Source of the DNA: Elizabethkingia occulta | GTDB taxonomy: Bacteria > Bacteroidota > Bacteroidia > Flavobacteriales > Weeksellaceae | Reading direction: 5' to 3' | Assembly (NCBI RefSeq): GCF_002023715.1 | Contig: NZ_MAHX01000021.1 | Span: 1-64,000, forward strand | DNA length: 64,000 nucleotides | Shown: positions 8,684-17,726 of the stretch, one piece after another | Layout: each line of letters begins with the position of its first letter | Position numbering within the stretch: position 1 is the first letter of the stretch | The notes under the pieces: model-generated | The model's input: only the letters and a program-made list of their open reading frames with translations | What the model was told of the DNA's origin: nothing | Database searches by the model: none | Translations under genes and position numbers: made by a program

Positions 8684-9781
8684 ATGAAATCATTTACATT
8701 ATTGACAATAGGTTTCGCAGGGGTAATGACTTTTGCACAGACCAAGCCACTGCTAAAGTTACAATTAGCCAACGGGCTTGCCGTTGAGAGAAAGCAGCAG
8801 TCGGTTGAAGTTTCTGCAGCTACAGTAGCGGGAATAAAAAATAAAATATTTGTTGTTAAAAACAATCAGACAGAGATTCCATATCAGTGGCTGTCAGACG
8901 GGAGGCTTTTATTACAGGCAGACTTTAAGCCTAATGAAAAAAAACAGATAACCTTCACAGAAGGAACTCCGTCTCAGAATGAAGCTAAAGTTTACGGGCG
9001 CTTTGTTCCGGAGAGATATGACGATTTTGCATGGGAAAACGATAAAATTGCTTTCCGTATGTATGGTAAATCTTTGGAAAAAGTCCCTAATCAGAATGCA
9101 TGGGGGATGGATGCCTGGTCTAAACGTACCAATCGACTAATATTAGATGAATGGTATAAACTAAACAATTATCATAAAGATAATGGTGACGGGTTAGACT
9201 TTTTCCATGTTGGAAGTTCACTCGGAGCAGGAGATATATTACCATTTATCGGGGGTAAATTTACCTATTTAGGAAATTATCAGAGTTATAAGATAACGGA
9301 GAAAGGACCGCTTAGGTTTACTTTTCAGTTAGAATATCCGGAAGTAAATGTAGATGGATATAAAATTGCAGCAGTAAAAAAAGTAAGTCTTGATGCCGGA
9401 TCTCAACTCAATAAAGTTGAGGTTACATACACATTTAATGGACAGTCCACACTTCCTGTGTTTGCAGGTCTTGTACACTGGGACGGGAAAGGTGAAAAGA
9501 CGGTGGACGACACCAAACACATTGCAGCTTACTGGCCGGAAGATTCCAAAGATGGTATTGTAGGCACAGCAGTAATCTTCCCGGGATCTAAAGTGAAGAT
9601 TCAGAATACCCTGAAGCATTTAGGAGAAAAGGCTATCCTAAAGAATAATCAGAAGTTCACATTTTATAGTGGCGCTGTATGGAGTAAGGCAGGGCTGATT
9701 ACCAATAATGAAAGTTGGGTGAAATACTTAGAGCAGTTTGCTAATAAATCTATAAATCCTGTAAAGGTTACTAAAATGTAA
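8684..9781 (+). CDS. DUF4861 family secreted protein
   Basis: A 365-aa protein with a signal peptide (LLTIGFAGVMTFAQT) and the beta-rich layout of the DUF4861 family. Distinctive parts are FRMYGKSLEKVPNQNAWGMD, the DFFHVGSSLGAGDI segment (about residues 173-186) and AGLVHWDGKGE. The molecular function of DUF4861 is not established. From general knowledge, the family co-occurs with GH88, GH105 and polysaccharide lyase genes in Bacteroidota, which matches its place directly after the GH88 gene. It probably acts with that enzyme on uronic-acid-containing glycans in the periplasm. A strong palindromic terminator follows 5 bp after the stop. Confidence 0.72.
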   Translation: MKSFTLLTIGFAGVMTFAQTKPLLKLQLANGLAVERKQQSVEVSAATVAGIKNKIFVVKNNQTEIPYQWLSDGRLLLQADFKPNEKKQITFTEGTPSQNEAKVYGRFVPERYDDFAWENDKIAFRMYGKSLEKVPNQNAWGMDAWSKRTNRLILDEWYKLNNYHKDNGDGLDFFHVGSSLGAGDILPFIGGKFTYLGNYQSYKITEKGPLRFTFQLEYPEVNVDGYKIAAVKKVSLDAGSQLNKVEVTYTFNGQSTLPVFAGLVHWDGKGEKTVDDTKHIAAYWPEDSKDGIVGTAVIFPGSKVKIQNTLKHLGEKAILKNNQKFTFYSGAVWSKAGLITNNESWVKYLEQFANKSINPVKVTKM

Positions 9782-9786
9782 AAATC

Positions 9787-9816
9787 GAAAGGTCAGAAGA
9801 ATTCTTCTGACCTTTC
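9787..9816. terminator. Palindromic terminator after the GH88-DUF4861 unit
   Basis: A 30-bp perfect palindrome with half-site GAAAGGTCAGAAGAA. It stands between the + strand DUF4861 gene and the convergent metQ gene, and A/T-rich flanks on both sides let it serve either direction. Confidence 0.8.
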
Positions 9817-9899
9817 TTTCACCAAATAAATAAAACATTATATTATAAACTAACTGATTTTGGTTTAACAAAAAAGCAGCTTATAGATATAGTATATTG

Positions 9900-10709
9900 T
9901 TACCAGCCTTTTATAGCACCGCCTTTAAATGCTTTTTCAGCGGCTTGTTCTACGGCTTTAGACTGATATGCTTTTACAAAGTTTTTTACTTTTTCAGAGT
10001 CTTTATTATCCTCTCTTGCAACGATTACGTTCATATAGGCAGATTCTTTATCTTCCTTTAGCAATCCGTTTTTATCCGGATCCAATCCTGCCTGCGCTGC
10101 AAAATTGTTATTGATTACAGCTATTGTGACATCCTTATCATCCAATACTCTTGGAAGCTGTGGTGCTTCTATCTCTACAATTTTCAACTGCTTCGGATTT
10201 TCAGTAATATCAGTTACTTTTGGTAATAATCCAACGTTATCCTTCAGTTTTAACAATCCATTTTTTTGCAGTAGTAACAACGAGCGTCCTCCGTTGGTTG
10301 GGTCATTTGGGATAACAACAGTACTGCCATTTTGCAGCTCAGCGATGTTTTTTATTTTCTTAGAATATGCTACAATAGGAAATACAAAGGTTTTCCCTAC
10401 AACAGCCAGTTTATAACCTCGTTGTTTAGACTGCTCGGTTAGATATGGGACGTGCTGAAACGCATTTGCATCAAGATCACCATTGTTTAATGCTTCGTTC
10501 GGTAAGACATATTCCGTAAAAGCAACCAGTTCTACATCCAGATTGTATTTCTCTTTTGCTTCTTTCTTTGCAGCCTCACCCAGATCTCTTTCCGGACCGG
10601 AAGCAATCCCCACCTTAATATAATTAGGATTGTCTTTTTTAGCATTTGTGCAGGAATATAAAAATAATAAAGCTATAGTAATTAAACTTAGAAGTGTAAA
10701 TCTTTTCAT
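9900..10709 (-). CDS. metQ: Methionine ABC transporter substrate-binding lipoprotein MetQ
   Basis: A 269-aa NlpA/MetQ lipoprotein. The N-terminal signal ends in a lipobox (FLYSC, Cys20), so it should be anchored in a membrane facing the periplasm. Typical family segments are IKVGIASGPERDL, EYVLPNEALNNGDLDANAFQH (split here only for description) and the VIPNDPTNGGRSLLLLQ ligand-binding region. It captures methionine, probably the D and L forms, and delivers it to MetI. It is the last gene of a metN-metI-metQ operon on the minus strand, 10 bp after metI. Confidence 0.92.
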   Translation of the reverse strand: MKRFTLLSLITIALLFLYSCTNAKKDNPNYIKVGIASGPERDLGEAAKKEAKEKYNLDVELVAFTEYVLPNEALNNGDLDANAFQHVPYLTEQSKQRGYKLAVVGKTFVFPIVAYSKKIKNIAELQNGSTVVIPNDPTNGGRSLLLLQKNGLLKLKDNVGLLPKVTDITENPKQLKIVEIEAPQLPRVLDDKDVTIAVINNNFAAQAGLDPDKNGLLKEDKESAYMNVIVAREDNKDSEKVKNFVKAYQSKAVEQAAEKAFKGGAIKGW

Positions 10710-10719
10710 TCTCTTGATT

Positions 10720-11376
10720 TTATCTATGATTGAATTTTTTAGAAAGTCTGTCGCCTGTAAACTGGATAACGAATACCAGAGCGATGAGTAGTAATAATAC
10801 AGTATTCATGATAACAGCGTTATAGCCTATGTAACCATATTGGTAACCAACCTGTCCAAGTCCCCCGGCACCTACGGCACCTCCCATTGCAGAGTAGCCT
10901 ACTAATGTTATCAGCGTAATTGTAGCATTATTAATTAACGAAGGCAATGCCTCTGGAAGTAAAACTTTGCTGATAATTTGCTGAGGGCTTGCCCCAAGAG
11001 CTCTTGCCGTTTCTATCAATCCATTTGGAACCTCCAAAAGGCTGTTTTCTACCAGTCGTGCAATAAACGGAGCACAACCAATACTTAGAGGAACCAGAGC
11101 TGCCCAGATTCCAATGGAAGTCCCCACCAGTACTCTTGTAAAAGGAATCATCCAGACAATAAGTATAATAAAAGGAATAGACCGGAATACATTAACAAAA
11201 ACAGAGAGAAAACGATTATAAAAATTATTTTCAAGTAATTGTCCTTTTCGGGTAAGGAATAATACTATGCCTAATGGTAGACCCAGCAGAAAACCGAAGA
11301 ATCCTGAAACTATTGTCATGAAAATGGTTTCCCAAAGCCCTTTTAGGAGTAATGAGAGAGTAATCTGATCAAGCAT
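10720..11376 (-). CDS. metI: Methionine ABC transporter permease MetI
   Basis: A 218-aa inner-membrane permease with five predicted helices, the usual length for MetI. The EAA loop that docks on the ATPase is visible around ETARALGASPQQIISKVLLPEALPS (about residues 120-145). It forms the methionine channel as a dimer with two MetN subunits. The reading frame overlaps the end of metN by 8 bp, so translation is coupled. Confidence 0.93.
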   Translation of the reverse strand: MLDQITLSLLLKGLWETIFMTIVSGFFGFLLGLPLGIVLFLTRKGQLLENNFYNRFLSVFVNVFRSIPFIILIVWMIPFTRVLVGTSIGIWAALVPLSIGCAPFIARLVENSLLEVPNGLIETARALGASPQQIISKVLLPEALPSLINNATITLITLVGYSAMGGAVGAGGLGQVGYQYGYIGYNAVIMNTVLLLLIALVFVIQFTGDRLSKKFNHR

Positions 11377-12397
11377 ATCCCTTTATAGTATTTTGAATAT
11401 TATTCTGATTGAAATATTGGATAGCTTTTGTATTTTCCTCATTATTGCCCTGAAGGTGTAATAACATTTTTCCGAAATTTGCTTTGCCCATATATTCAAC
11501 ATCTGCGGTGATGAGTTTATACGGAATCTTGTAGTCGCTGTAAACGACTGACAATAATTCTTCGAACGGTATATTACCGTTCAGCTCAATTTCTATTAAC
11601 GGGAACAATCCCGCTGCAGCTTCTTCCTGTAATCTTTTACTTATCGATTGCGGTATATTCATTGTTTTAAATGTTATAAATTGTTTTATGATAGGGTGTT
11701 CTTTATCTGATATTATTTCATCCAGAGTACCTTTGGTAACTAATTTTCCTTTGTCTATTACGGCAACATGATTGCATATTGATTTTATAACCTCCATTTC
11801 ATGTGTAATCAGTAAAATAGTAATCCCCAGACGTTTATTGATATCCTGTAATAGTTGCAGAATAGACTGTGTAGTTGCAGGGTCAAGGGAACTTGTCGCT
11901 TCATCACATAACAGTAGAAAAGGATCATTTGCCAGTGCTCTTGCAATGGCTACACGCTGCTTTTGCCCGCCAGAAAGGCTTTTTGGATAATCATTTGCTT
12001 TGTCCTCTAGTCCTACTATTTTCAAGAGTTCATTCACTTTTCTGCTGATTTCTGCTTTGCTTGCATGATCCAGTCCAAGTGGTAGTGCAACGTTATCAAA
12101 AACTGTTCTGGAGGAGAGAAGATTGAAATGCTGAAAAATCATTCCTATCTTTTTTCTCTTTTCTGCCAGTTGTTTAGAGCTTAGCTTTAATAAATTGATT
12201 CCGTTTACAATAACTTCTCCTTCATCTGGCTTTTCCAGGAGATTTATACAGCGTATAAGTGTACTTTTTCCTGCTCCAGAAAAGCCTATAATTCCTGTTA
12301 TATCTCCTTGTCCAACTTCCAGACTTATATTATCCAGGGCTTTAAACTGCTTTTTTTTCTGTACAAATGTTTTGGATATATTTTTAATTATGATCAC
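11369..12397 (-). CDS. metN: Methionine ABC transporter ATP-binding protein MetN
   Basis: A 342-aa ATPase with Walker A GFSGAGKST (about residues 38-46), signature LSGGQKQR, Walker B LLLCDEAT and the switch His in LLITHEMEV. The C-terminal 75 residues form a NIL domain, which in characterised MetN proteins binds methionine and inhibits transport at high internal levels. It is the first gene of the metNIQ operon. Its ATG is preceded by a leader that ends in a strong intrinsic terminator 30 bp upstream, so transcription is probably controlled by attenuation. Confidence 0.94.
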   Translation of the reverse strand: MIIIKNISKTFVQKKKQFKALDNISLEVGQGDITGIIGFSGAGKSTLIRCINLLEKPDEGEVIVNGINLLKLSSKQLAEKRKKIGMIFQHFNLLSSRTVFDNVALPLGLDHASKAEISRKVNELLKIVGLEDKANDYPKSLSGGQKQRVAIARALANDPFLLLCDEATSSLDPATTQSILQLLQDINKRLGITILLITHEMEVIKSICNHVAVIDKGKLVTKGTLDEIISDKEHPIIKQFITFKTMNIPQSISKRLQEEAAAGLFPLIEIELNGNIPFEELLSVVYSDYKIPYKLITADVEYMGKANFGKMLLHLQGNNEENTKAIQYFNQNNIQNTIKGYA

Positions 12398-12427
12398 TGA
12401 TTTCAGTTTTAATTGCTTCTATTTAAT

Positions 12428-12458
12428 AAAAAAATCCGCCGAAAGCATCGGTGGATTT
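12428..12458 (-). terminator. Intrinsic terminator in the metN leader (attenuator)
   Basis: On the minus strand an 11-bp stem (AAATCCACCGA against TCGGCGGATTT, one A-C mismatch) is followed by seven T residues, then metN 30 bp later. A terminator placed between a promoter region and the gene it precedes is the hallmark of transcription attenuation. Upstream hairpins lie at 12507-12521 and 12524-12544. Confidence 0.8.
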
Positions 12459-12640
12459 CTTATATATCTGTTTTTCTGACATCTTTAATCACCCGATACG
12501 ATAGAGAATGGCATAGCCATTTGGTAACACATTATTATGGTTACTTTTTTACTTTTACAATTGCTCTTTCTGATGATATTTCTGCCCATTTTTATATGCT
12601 TTGAATTTGTTGTCACAATTATTTCTGATGCAAATATAAA
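12459..12640 (-). promoter_or_regulatory. Putative structured metNIQ leader, possible SAM-responsive element
   Basis: Read on the minus strand, a candidate -7 box TATATTTG (12638-12631) is followed by about 170 nt with two hairpins. One has GTAAC/GTTAC arms (12544-12524) and the other AATGGC-TAT-GCCATT (12521-12507). The attenuator terminator comes next. Short pieces resemble an S-box: AGAAAGAG near the 5' side and a closing GATG/CATC pairing. The conserved S-box 5' half with its GATGA and GGCAACC parts is not recognisable. It could be a diverged SAM riboswitch, another ligand sensor or a protein-bound leader. Confidence 0.4.
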
Positions 12641-12851
12641 TATTCTTTTTATATATCCTAGTAACTTGATAGAATTTATTATTTTAATTTTTATTCATGT
12701 TTCAGAAACTTACAGAACAAAATTATTTAATGATAGGGGTTAACAATATTTAGTTGCCGACTTAAATAATTAAGAAATGTTCTTTTGCTGTAAAAGAATT
12801 GATTAGAATTTGCATTTTTTTATCTTAAGAGTTAAACTTTGTTAATCTGTG

Positions 12852-12882
12852 TTGGTTATTTATAAATCTAGGTGTACATTTG
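12852..12882 (+). promoter_or_regulatory. Flavobacterial promoter for the gene at 12893
   Basis: TTG at 12852-12854, 20-bp spacer, then TACATTTG at 12875-12882, matching the Bacteroidota consensus TTG-N17-23-TAnnTTTG. The ATG at 12893 lies only 10 bp after the -7 box, so the mRNA leader would be a few bases at most. This position also argues against a start upstream of 12893. Confidence 0.6.
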
Positions 12883-12892
12883 CGGCTTTAAA

Positions 12893-13285
12893 ATGAGAAA
12901 CTTTTTAGTGTTTTTACTGACAGGGCTATTTTTACTCTTTGTAGTGGAGAGCAGGCTTCACGTAAGAACATTTCAAAATTGCAAACTTGCGCATTCTCAT
13001 CACCATCTTCCTAAAAAGGCAAATCACCTGAATCAGACCTACGAAAAGTTTTCAATTCAGCAGTCTTCTGATGACACAGGAAATAACAGCCCTTTTGAAC
13101 TTAGCGAAAACGATTTTCAGTTCTCAGCAGACTTCCAGACTATTATAGTACTGGCCAGTGTATTTAATTTTGTATACTTATTAGGGCTACTGCGTTATGA
13201 ACGTCGAAATCTCACCGCGTACAACTTTGTTGTAAACTTTTCTACAATTAAAAAATTCATTCTGATTCGTTCTATCAGAATTTAA
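12893..13285 (+). CDS. Small His-rich membrane protein, unknown function
   Basis: A 130-aa protein starting at ATG 12893 (RNFLVFLLTGLFLLF). I do not recognise a family. It has an N-terminal hydrophobic segment (about residues 4-20), a His cluster LAHSHHH (about 33-39), a polar middle, a second hydrophobic stretch (about 85-102, IIVLASVFNFVYLLGLL) and a basic tail. It lies 143 bp upstream of an RND efflux operon on the same strand and has its own promoter-like sequence. It may be an accessory or metal-sensing membrane protein for that pump, but this rests on position and the His cluster alone. Confidence 0.6.
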   Translation: MRNFLVFLLTGLFLLFVVESRLHVRTFQNCKLAHSHHHLPKKANHLNQTYEKFSIQQSSDDTGNNSPFELSENDFQFSADFQTIIVLASVFNFVYLLGLLRYERRNLTAYNFVVNFSTIKKFILIRSIRI

Positions 13286-13428
13286 ACATTCTTTTTCCGG
13301 TTTATTTCTGTTTTTTATTAAAATCAGGAAGCATTTTTGATGTGTTTTTGGTAATGAACACTTTATAACATTCGCTATTACCATTTTATTTCCGTTTAAA
13401 ACATTAACGATTTATAAGCTCTGAAACT

Positions 13429-14514
13429 ATGATGAAAAGAGTTACCTCAGGCATTGCACTAAGCATACTCCTGTTGGCCATTGGCTGTAATAAGAAAAAA
13501 GAAGAAAAAGAAGAAACTGTTATTTACCCTGTAACCTCTCCCATAGTGAAGGATACGGTAATTAACAAAGAATATGTTGCACAGATTCAGTCAGTGAAAA
13601 ATATTGAAGTCCGGGCTCAGGAAAAAGGATTTCTTGAGAAGATTTATGTAGATGAAGGACAATATGTGCATGCAGGACAAACCTTGTTCAGAATTATGCC
13701 TCAGGTTTATCATGCCGAATTATTAAAAGCAAAAGCTGAAGCACAACAGGCAACGATTGAACTGCAAAATGCAAGTACGCTGGCTAATAATAATATTGTT
13801 TCCAAAAATGAAAGAGCAATGGCAAAAGCCAAGCTGGATGCGGCCAATGCTGAAGTGAAGCTTGCCCAGATCCACTTATCATTTACAGATATTAAAGCAC
13901 CATTTTCTGGTATAATAAACAGACTTCCTCTGAAATTAGGAAGTCTTATCAATGAAGGAGATCTTTTGACTTCTTTATCCGACAATACCAGTATCTATAC
14001 TTACTTTAATGTATCAGAACCCGAATATCTGAGCTATCAGACACATGCCAGTGACAGGGGAAGCCAGCTGGTAAATCTGATTATGGCAAATGGTGAGGTT
14101 TTCCCTGAAAAAGGTGAAATCCAGACCATAGAAGGGGAATTTAATAATGAAACCGGAAATATTGCTTTCCGTGCAAAATTCCTTAATCCAAATAAACTTC
14201 TGAGAAATGGTGAAACAGGAAAAGTCCAGATGACCATGCCCGTTCATAATGCTTTAATTATCCCTCAGAAATCTACTTATGAAATTCAGGATCAGAAATA
14301 TGTTTTTGTGATTGATAAAAATGGTGTAGCCAAATCAAGAAATATTAAAGTATTGTATGAACTTCCTGACCTGTACATTGTGGGTTCCGGAATTTCTTCG
14401 GGAGATAAAATCTTGCTAGAAGGTGTTCAGAAAGTAAAAGACGATCAGAAACTGAAAGTGAAATTTCAGGATCCGGTGAAAGTAATCAAATCATTGAAAT
14501 TAAAAGCAGAGTAG
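13429..14514 (+). CDS. RND efflux periplasmic adaptor (membrane fusion lipoprotein)
   Basis: A 361-aa HlyD/AcrA-type adaptor with a lipoprotein signal (LLLAIGC, then NKKKEEKEE). The split biotinyl-lipoyl domain flanks a short alpha-hairpin: EVRAQEKGFLEKIYVDEGQ at about residues 62-80 and the matching IKAPFSGIINRLPL near 155-168. Beta-barrel and membrane-proximal domains follow. It should connect the inner-membrane pump to the outer-membrane channel encoded next. It is the first of three genes with short or overlapping junctions. Substrates cannot be inferred; multidrug export is the usual role of this subfamily. Confidence 0.9.
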   Translation: MMKRVTSGIALSILLLAIGCNKKKEEKEETVIYPVTSPIVKDTVINKEYVAQIQSVKNIEVRAQEKGFLEKIYVDEGQYVHAGQTLFRIMPQVYHAELLKAKAEAQQATIELQNASTLANNNIVSKNERAMAKAKLDAANAEVKLAQIHLSFTDIKAPFSGIINRLPLKLGSLINEGDLLTSLSDNTSIYTYFNVSEPEYLSYQTHASDRGSQLVNLIMANGEVFPEKGEIQTIEGEFNNETGNIAFRAKFLNPNKLLRNGETGKVQMTMPVHNALIIPQKSTYEIQDQKYVFVIDKNGVAKSRNIKVLYELPDLYIVGSGISSGDKILLEGVQKVKDDQKLKVKFQDPVKVIKSLKLKAE

Positions 14515-14534
14515 GAGCTCTAAAATGAAGAAGT

Positions 14535-17500
14535 ATGTTTAAGAAATTCATTCGCAGACCCGTTCTGTCTATTGTAATCTCATTGATTATTGTATTTTTA
14601 GGAATACTGTCACTTGTGAAACTTCCGGTGACACAGTTCCCATCTATTTCTCCGCCCAAAGTAAATATTACTGCGGAATATCCGGGAGCAAACAACGAAC
14701 TATTAATTAAATCTGTAATTATTCCGTTAGAAAGAGGTCTAAACGGAGTTCCGGGGATGAAGTATATGTCATCCAATGCCGGTAACGATGGTGAAGCTGC
14801 TATTCAGATCGTATTTGATTTGGGTACAGATCCCAATGTTGCGGCTGTAAATGTACAGAACCGTGTATCTTCCGTGGTGAACAAACTTCCGCCATTAGTA
14901 GTGCGTGAAGGGGTAAAGATTACCCGCGAGGAGCCTAACATGTTGATGTATATTAACCTGTACAGCGATGACCCGAAAGCAGATCAGAAATTCCTTTTCA
15001 ACTACGCAGATATCAATGTAATGTCTGAACTAAGAAGGATTGGCGGAGTAGGATTTGCAGATATCTTGGGAACCCGTGAATACGCCATGCGTATTTGGTT
15101 AAAGCCAGATAGACTAACAGCTTACAATATTTCTGCCGACGAAGTAATGGAATCGTTAAATGAGCAGAGTTTGGAAGCTTCCCCAGGTAAAACAGGGGAG
15201 AGTTCCGGAAAACGCGCACAGTCATTTGAGTATGTACTGAAGTATCCGGGACGTTTTAACAACGAAAAAGATTATGGGAATATCATATTAAAAGCGAAAC
15301 CAAACGGAGAATCTGTAAGATTAAAAGATGTTGCAGATATCGAGTTCGGAAGCTCCATGTATGATATTTATTCCACACTAAACGGGAAACCATCTGCCGC
15401 AATTACTGTTAAGCAGTCTTACGGTTCCAATGCAAGTGATGTTATTAAGAATGTAAAAGCCTTAATGGCAGATCTTGAGAAAAATACCTTCCCTAAGGGA
15501 ATGCATTATGAGATCAGTTACGATGTTTCCAGATTTCTGGATGCTTCTATGGAAAAAGTTATACATACTTTATTTGAAGCATTTATACTGGTGGCTATTG
15601 TTGTATTCCTTTTCCTTGGAGACTGGCGTTCAACACTGATTCCGGCACTGGCCGTTCCGGTTTCGCTTATCGGAACATTTGCCGTAATGTCGGCCTTTGG
15701 TATTACACTAAATATGATTTCGCTTTTTGCTCTTGTAATGGCAATCGGGGTAGTAGTCGATGATGCTATTGTAGTTATAGAAGCCGTTCATGCCAAGATG
15801 GAAGAGAAGAACCTCTCCCCATTAAAAGCAACTGAAGAAGCGATGCACGAAATAAGTGGAGCTATTATAGCTATTACACTTGTTATGGCCTCGGTGTTTA
15901 TTCCGATTGCATTTATGTCTGGACCTGTAGGTGTATTCTACCGTCAGTTCTCTATTACTATGGCATCTTCTATCATCCTTTCAGGGATTGTTGCTTTAAC
16001 GCTTACTCCGGCATTATGTGCACTTATTCTGAAAAATAACCACGGAAAAGTAAAGAAGAAAACTCCTGTTACAATCTTTCTGGAAAAATTCAACAATATA
16101 TTTACAAGGGGAGCAGGTAAATATGAAAAGACGCTTAATAAGACGGTTACTAAAAAAATGATTACCCTGCCGCTTTTATTGGCTTTCTGTGCATGTACTT
16201 ATTTCTTAAGTAACTCACTTCCGTCTGGTTTCATTCCGAGCGAAGACCAGGGGATGATTTATGCTATTATACAAACACCACCGGGATCTACATTGGAGAG
16301 AACCAATCAGGTGGCAAGACAGCTTCTGAAAGAGTCGGAAGATATTGATGGTGTACAGTCTGTTTCTTCGCTTGCAGGTTATGAGATTTTGACAGAAGGA
16401 ACGGGATCCAATTCAGGAACCTGTCTTATCAACCTGAAAAGTTGGGATGAACGTACAGAATCTGCCGCTGAGATTATTGAAAAGCTTGAAGAAAAGGCTA
16501 AAAATATTCCGGGTGCCAATATTGAGTTCTTCCAGCCACCTTCGGTGCCGGGATATGGTGCTGCCGGAGGTTTCGAACTTCGTTTACTGGATAAAGCAGG
16601 AAGTGGTGACTATCATAAAATGGAGCAGATAAGTAATGACTTTGTAAAGGAGTTGAAAAAACGTCCGGAACTGGGCTCCGCATTTACATTTTATTCAGCA
16701 AGTTTCCCGCAGTATATGTTAAGGGTAGATAATGATCTCGCTGAACAAAAAGGGGTAACCATTGAAAAAGCGATGGATAATCTGTCTACCTTAATTGGTT
16801 CTAATTACGAAACCAGCTTTATACGTTTCGACAGGCCTTATAAAGTAATTGTTCAGGCTGGACCGCAATATCGTGCATTGCCAAGTGATCTTTTAAAGTT
16901 ATATGTGAAAAACGATAAAGATCAGATGGTTCCTTATTCAGATTTTATGAAACTGGAAAAGGTGTATGGGCTTTCTGAGATGACAAGACATAATATGTAC
17001 AACTCAGCACAGGTCAGCGGAACACCGGCACCTGGATACAGTAGCGGACAGGCTATTAAAGCCATACAGGAAGTTGCTGATAAAACATTGCCAAGAGGTT
17101 TTGGTATCGACTGGGCAGGTATTTCCAAGGATGAGGTAAGCAGAGGAAATGAAGCTGTATTTGTATTCCTGGTATGTCTGGGCTTTGTATATCTTATCCT
17201 TTCTGCACAATATGAAAGCTTTATTCTTCCTTTACCGGTTATTCTTTCACTGCCTGTAGGTATTTTCGGAGCTTTTCTGTGTCTGAAACTTATGGGACTA
17301 GAGAACAATATATATGCGCAGGTAGCCATGGTAATGCTTATTGGTCTTTTAGGGAAGAATGCCGTACTGATTGTAGAATTTGCTGTACAAAAAAGAGCAG
17401 AGGAAGGGATTCCTGTGGCACAGGCGGCAATTCAGGGAGCAGCTATCCGTTTCCGTCCGATTCTGATGACTTCATTTGCATTTATTGCCGGATTAATTCC

Positions 17501-17726
17501 GTTGGTAATAGCAACAGGCCCAGGAGCGGTAGGAAACCGTACTATTGGTACAGCAGCAGCCGGAGGGATGTTAATAGGAACAATCTTCGGATTGATGATT
17601 ATTCCTGGGTTGTACTATATCTTCGCTACGATTGCAGATAAATCGAAACTGGCAAAATATGAAGAAGAAAATCCATTAACCGAACAAACAGAACCTTATC
17701 AACACGATGGAAAATTTGAAGACTAA
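14535..17726 (+). CDS. RND multidrug efflux permease (HAE1/AcrB type)
   Basis: A 1063-aa inner-membrane pump of normal AcrB length. It begins FKKFIRRPVLSIVISLIIV, has two large periplasmic loops and twelve membrane helices. The charged pair in GVVVDDAIVVIEAVHAK (about residues 400-416) matches the proton-relay aspartates of TM4, and GLLGKNAVLIVEF (about 938-950) holds the TM10 lysine. It should drive proton-coupled export of hydrophobic drugs as a trimer. The end of the gene overlaps the outer-membrane factor gene by 20 bp. Confidence 0.93.
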   Translation: MFKKFIRRPVLSIVISLIIVFLGILSLVKLPVTQFPSISPPKVNITAEYPGANNELLIKSVIIPLERGLNGVPGMKYMSSNAGNDGEAAIQIVFDLGTDPNVAAVNVQNRVSSVVNKLPPLVVREGVKITREEPNMLMYINLYSDDPKADQKFLFNYADINVMSELRRIGGVGFADILGTREYAMRIWLKPDRLTAYNISADEVMESLNEQSLEASPGKTGESSGKRAQSFEYVLKYPGRFNNEKDYGNIILKAKPNGESVRLKDVADIEFGSSMYDIYSTLNGKPSAAITVKQSYGSNASDVIKNVKALMADLEKNTFPKGMHYEISYDVSRFLDASMEKVIHTLFEAFILVAIVVFLFLGDWRSTLIPALAVPVSLIGTFAVMSAFGITLNMISLFALVMAIGVVVDDAIVVIEAVHAKMEEKNLSPLKATEEAMHEISGAIIAITLVMASVFIPIAFMSGPVGVFYRQFSITMASSIILSGIVALTLTPALCALILKNNHGKVKKKTPVTIFLEKFNNIFTRGAGKYEKTLNKTVTKKMITLPLLLAFCACTYFLSNSLPSGFIPSEDQGMIYAIIQTPPGSTLERTNQVARQLLKESEDIDGVQSVSSLAGYEILTEGTGSNSGTCLINLKSWDERTESAAEIIEKLEEKAKNIPGANIEFFQPPSVPGYGAAGGFELRLLDKAGSGDYHKMEQISNDFVKELKKRPELGSAFTFYSASFPQYMLRVDNDLAEQKGVTIEKAMDNLSTLIGSNYETSFIRFDRPYKVIVQAGPQYRALPSDLLKLYVKNDKDQMVPYSDFMKLEKVYGLSEMTRHNMYNSAQVSGTPAPGYSSGQAIKAIQEVADKTLPRGFGIDWAGISKDEVSRGNEAVFVFLVCLGFVYLILSAQYESFILPLPVILSLPVGIFGAFLCLKLMGLENNIYAQVAMVMLIGLLGKNAVLIVEFAVQKRAEEGIPVAQAAIQGAAIRFRPILMTSFAFIAGLIPLVIATGPGAVGNRTIGTAAAGGMLIGTIFGLMIIPGLYYIFATIADKSKLAKYEEENPLTEQTEPYQHDGKFED

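Larger units (their letters stand above)
12398..12892. other. Divergent intergenic region metN / RND-linked small gene
   Basis: A 495-bp AT-rich gap between divergent genes. Its left part is the metN leader with attenuator. Its right end carries the promoter of the small His-rich gene at 12852-12882. Several ORF-like stretches in it are low-complexity and are not supported as genes. Between about 12640 and 12850 I see nothing recognisable. Confidence 0.6.

Noticed and set aside
12413-12743. Three overlapping plus-strand frames across the metN leader.
   Set aside because: Low-complexity Phe/Ile/Leu-rich translations that overlap the attenuator hairpins; more likely noncoding leader.
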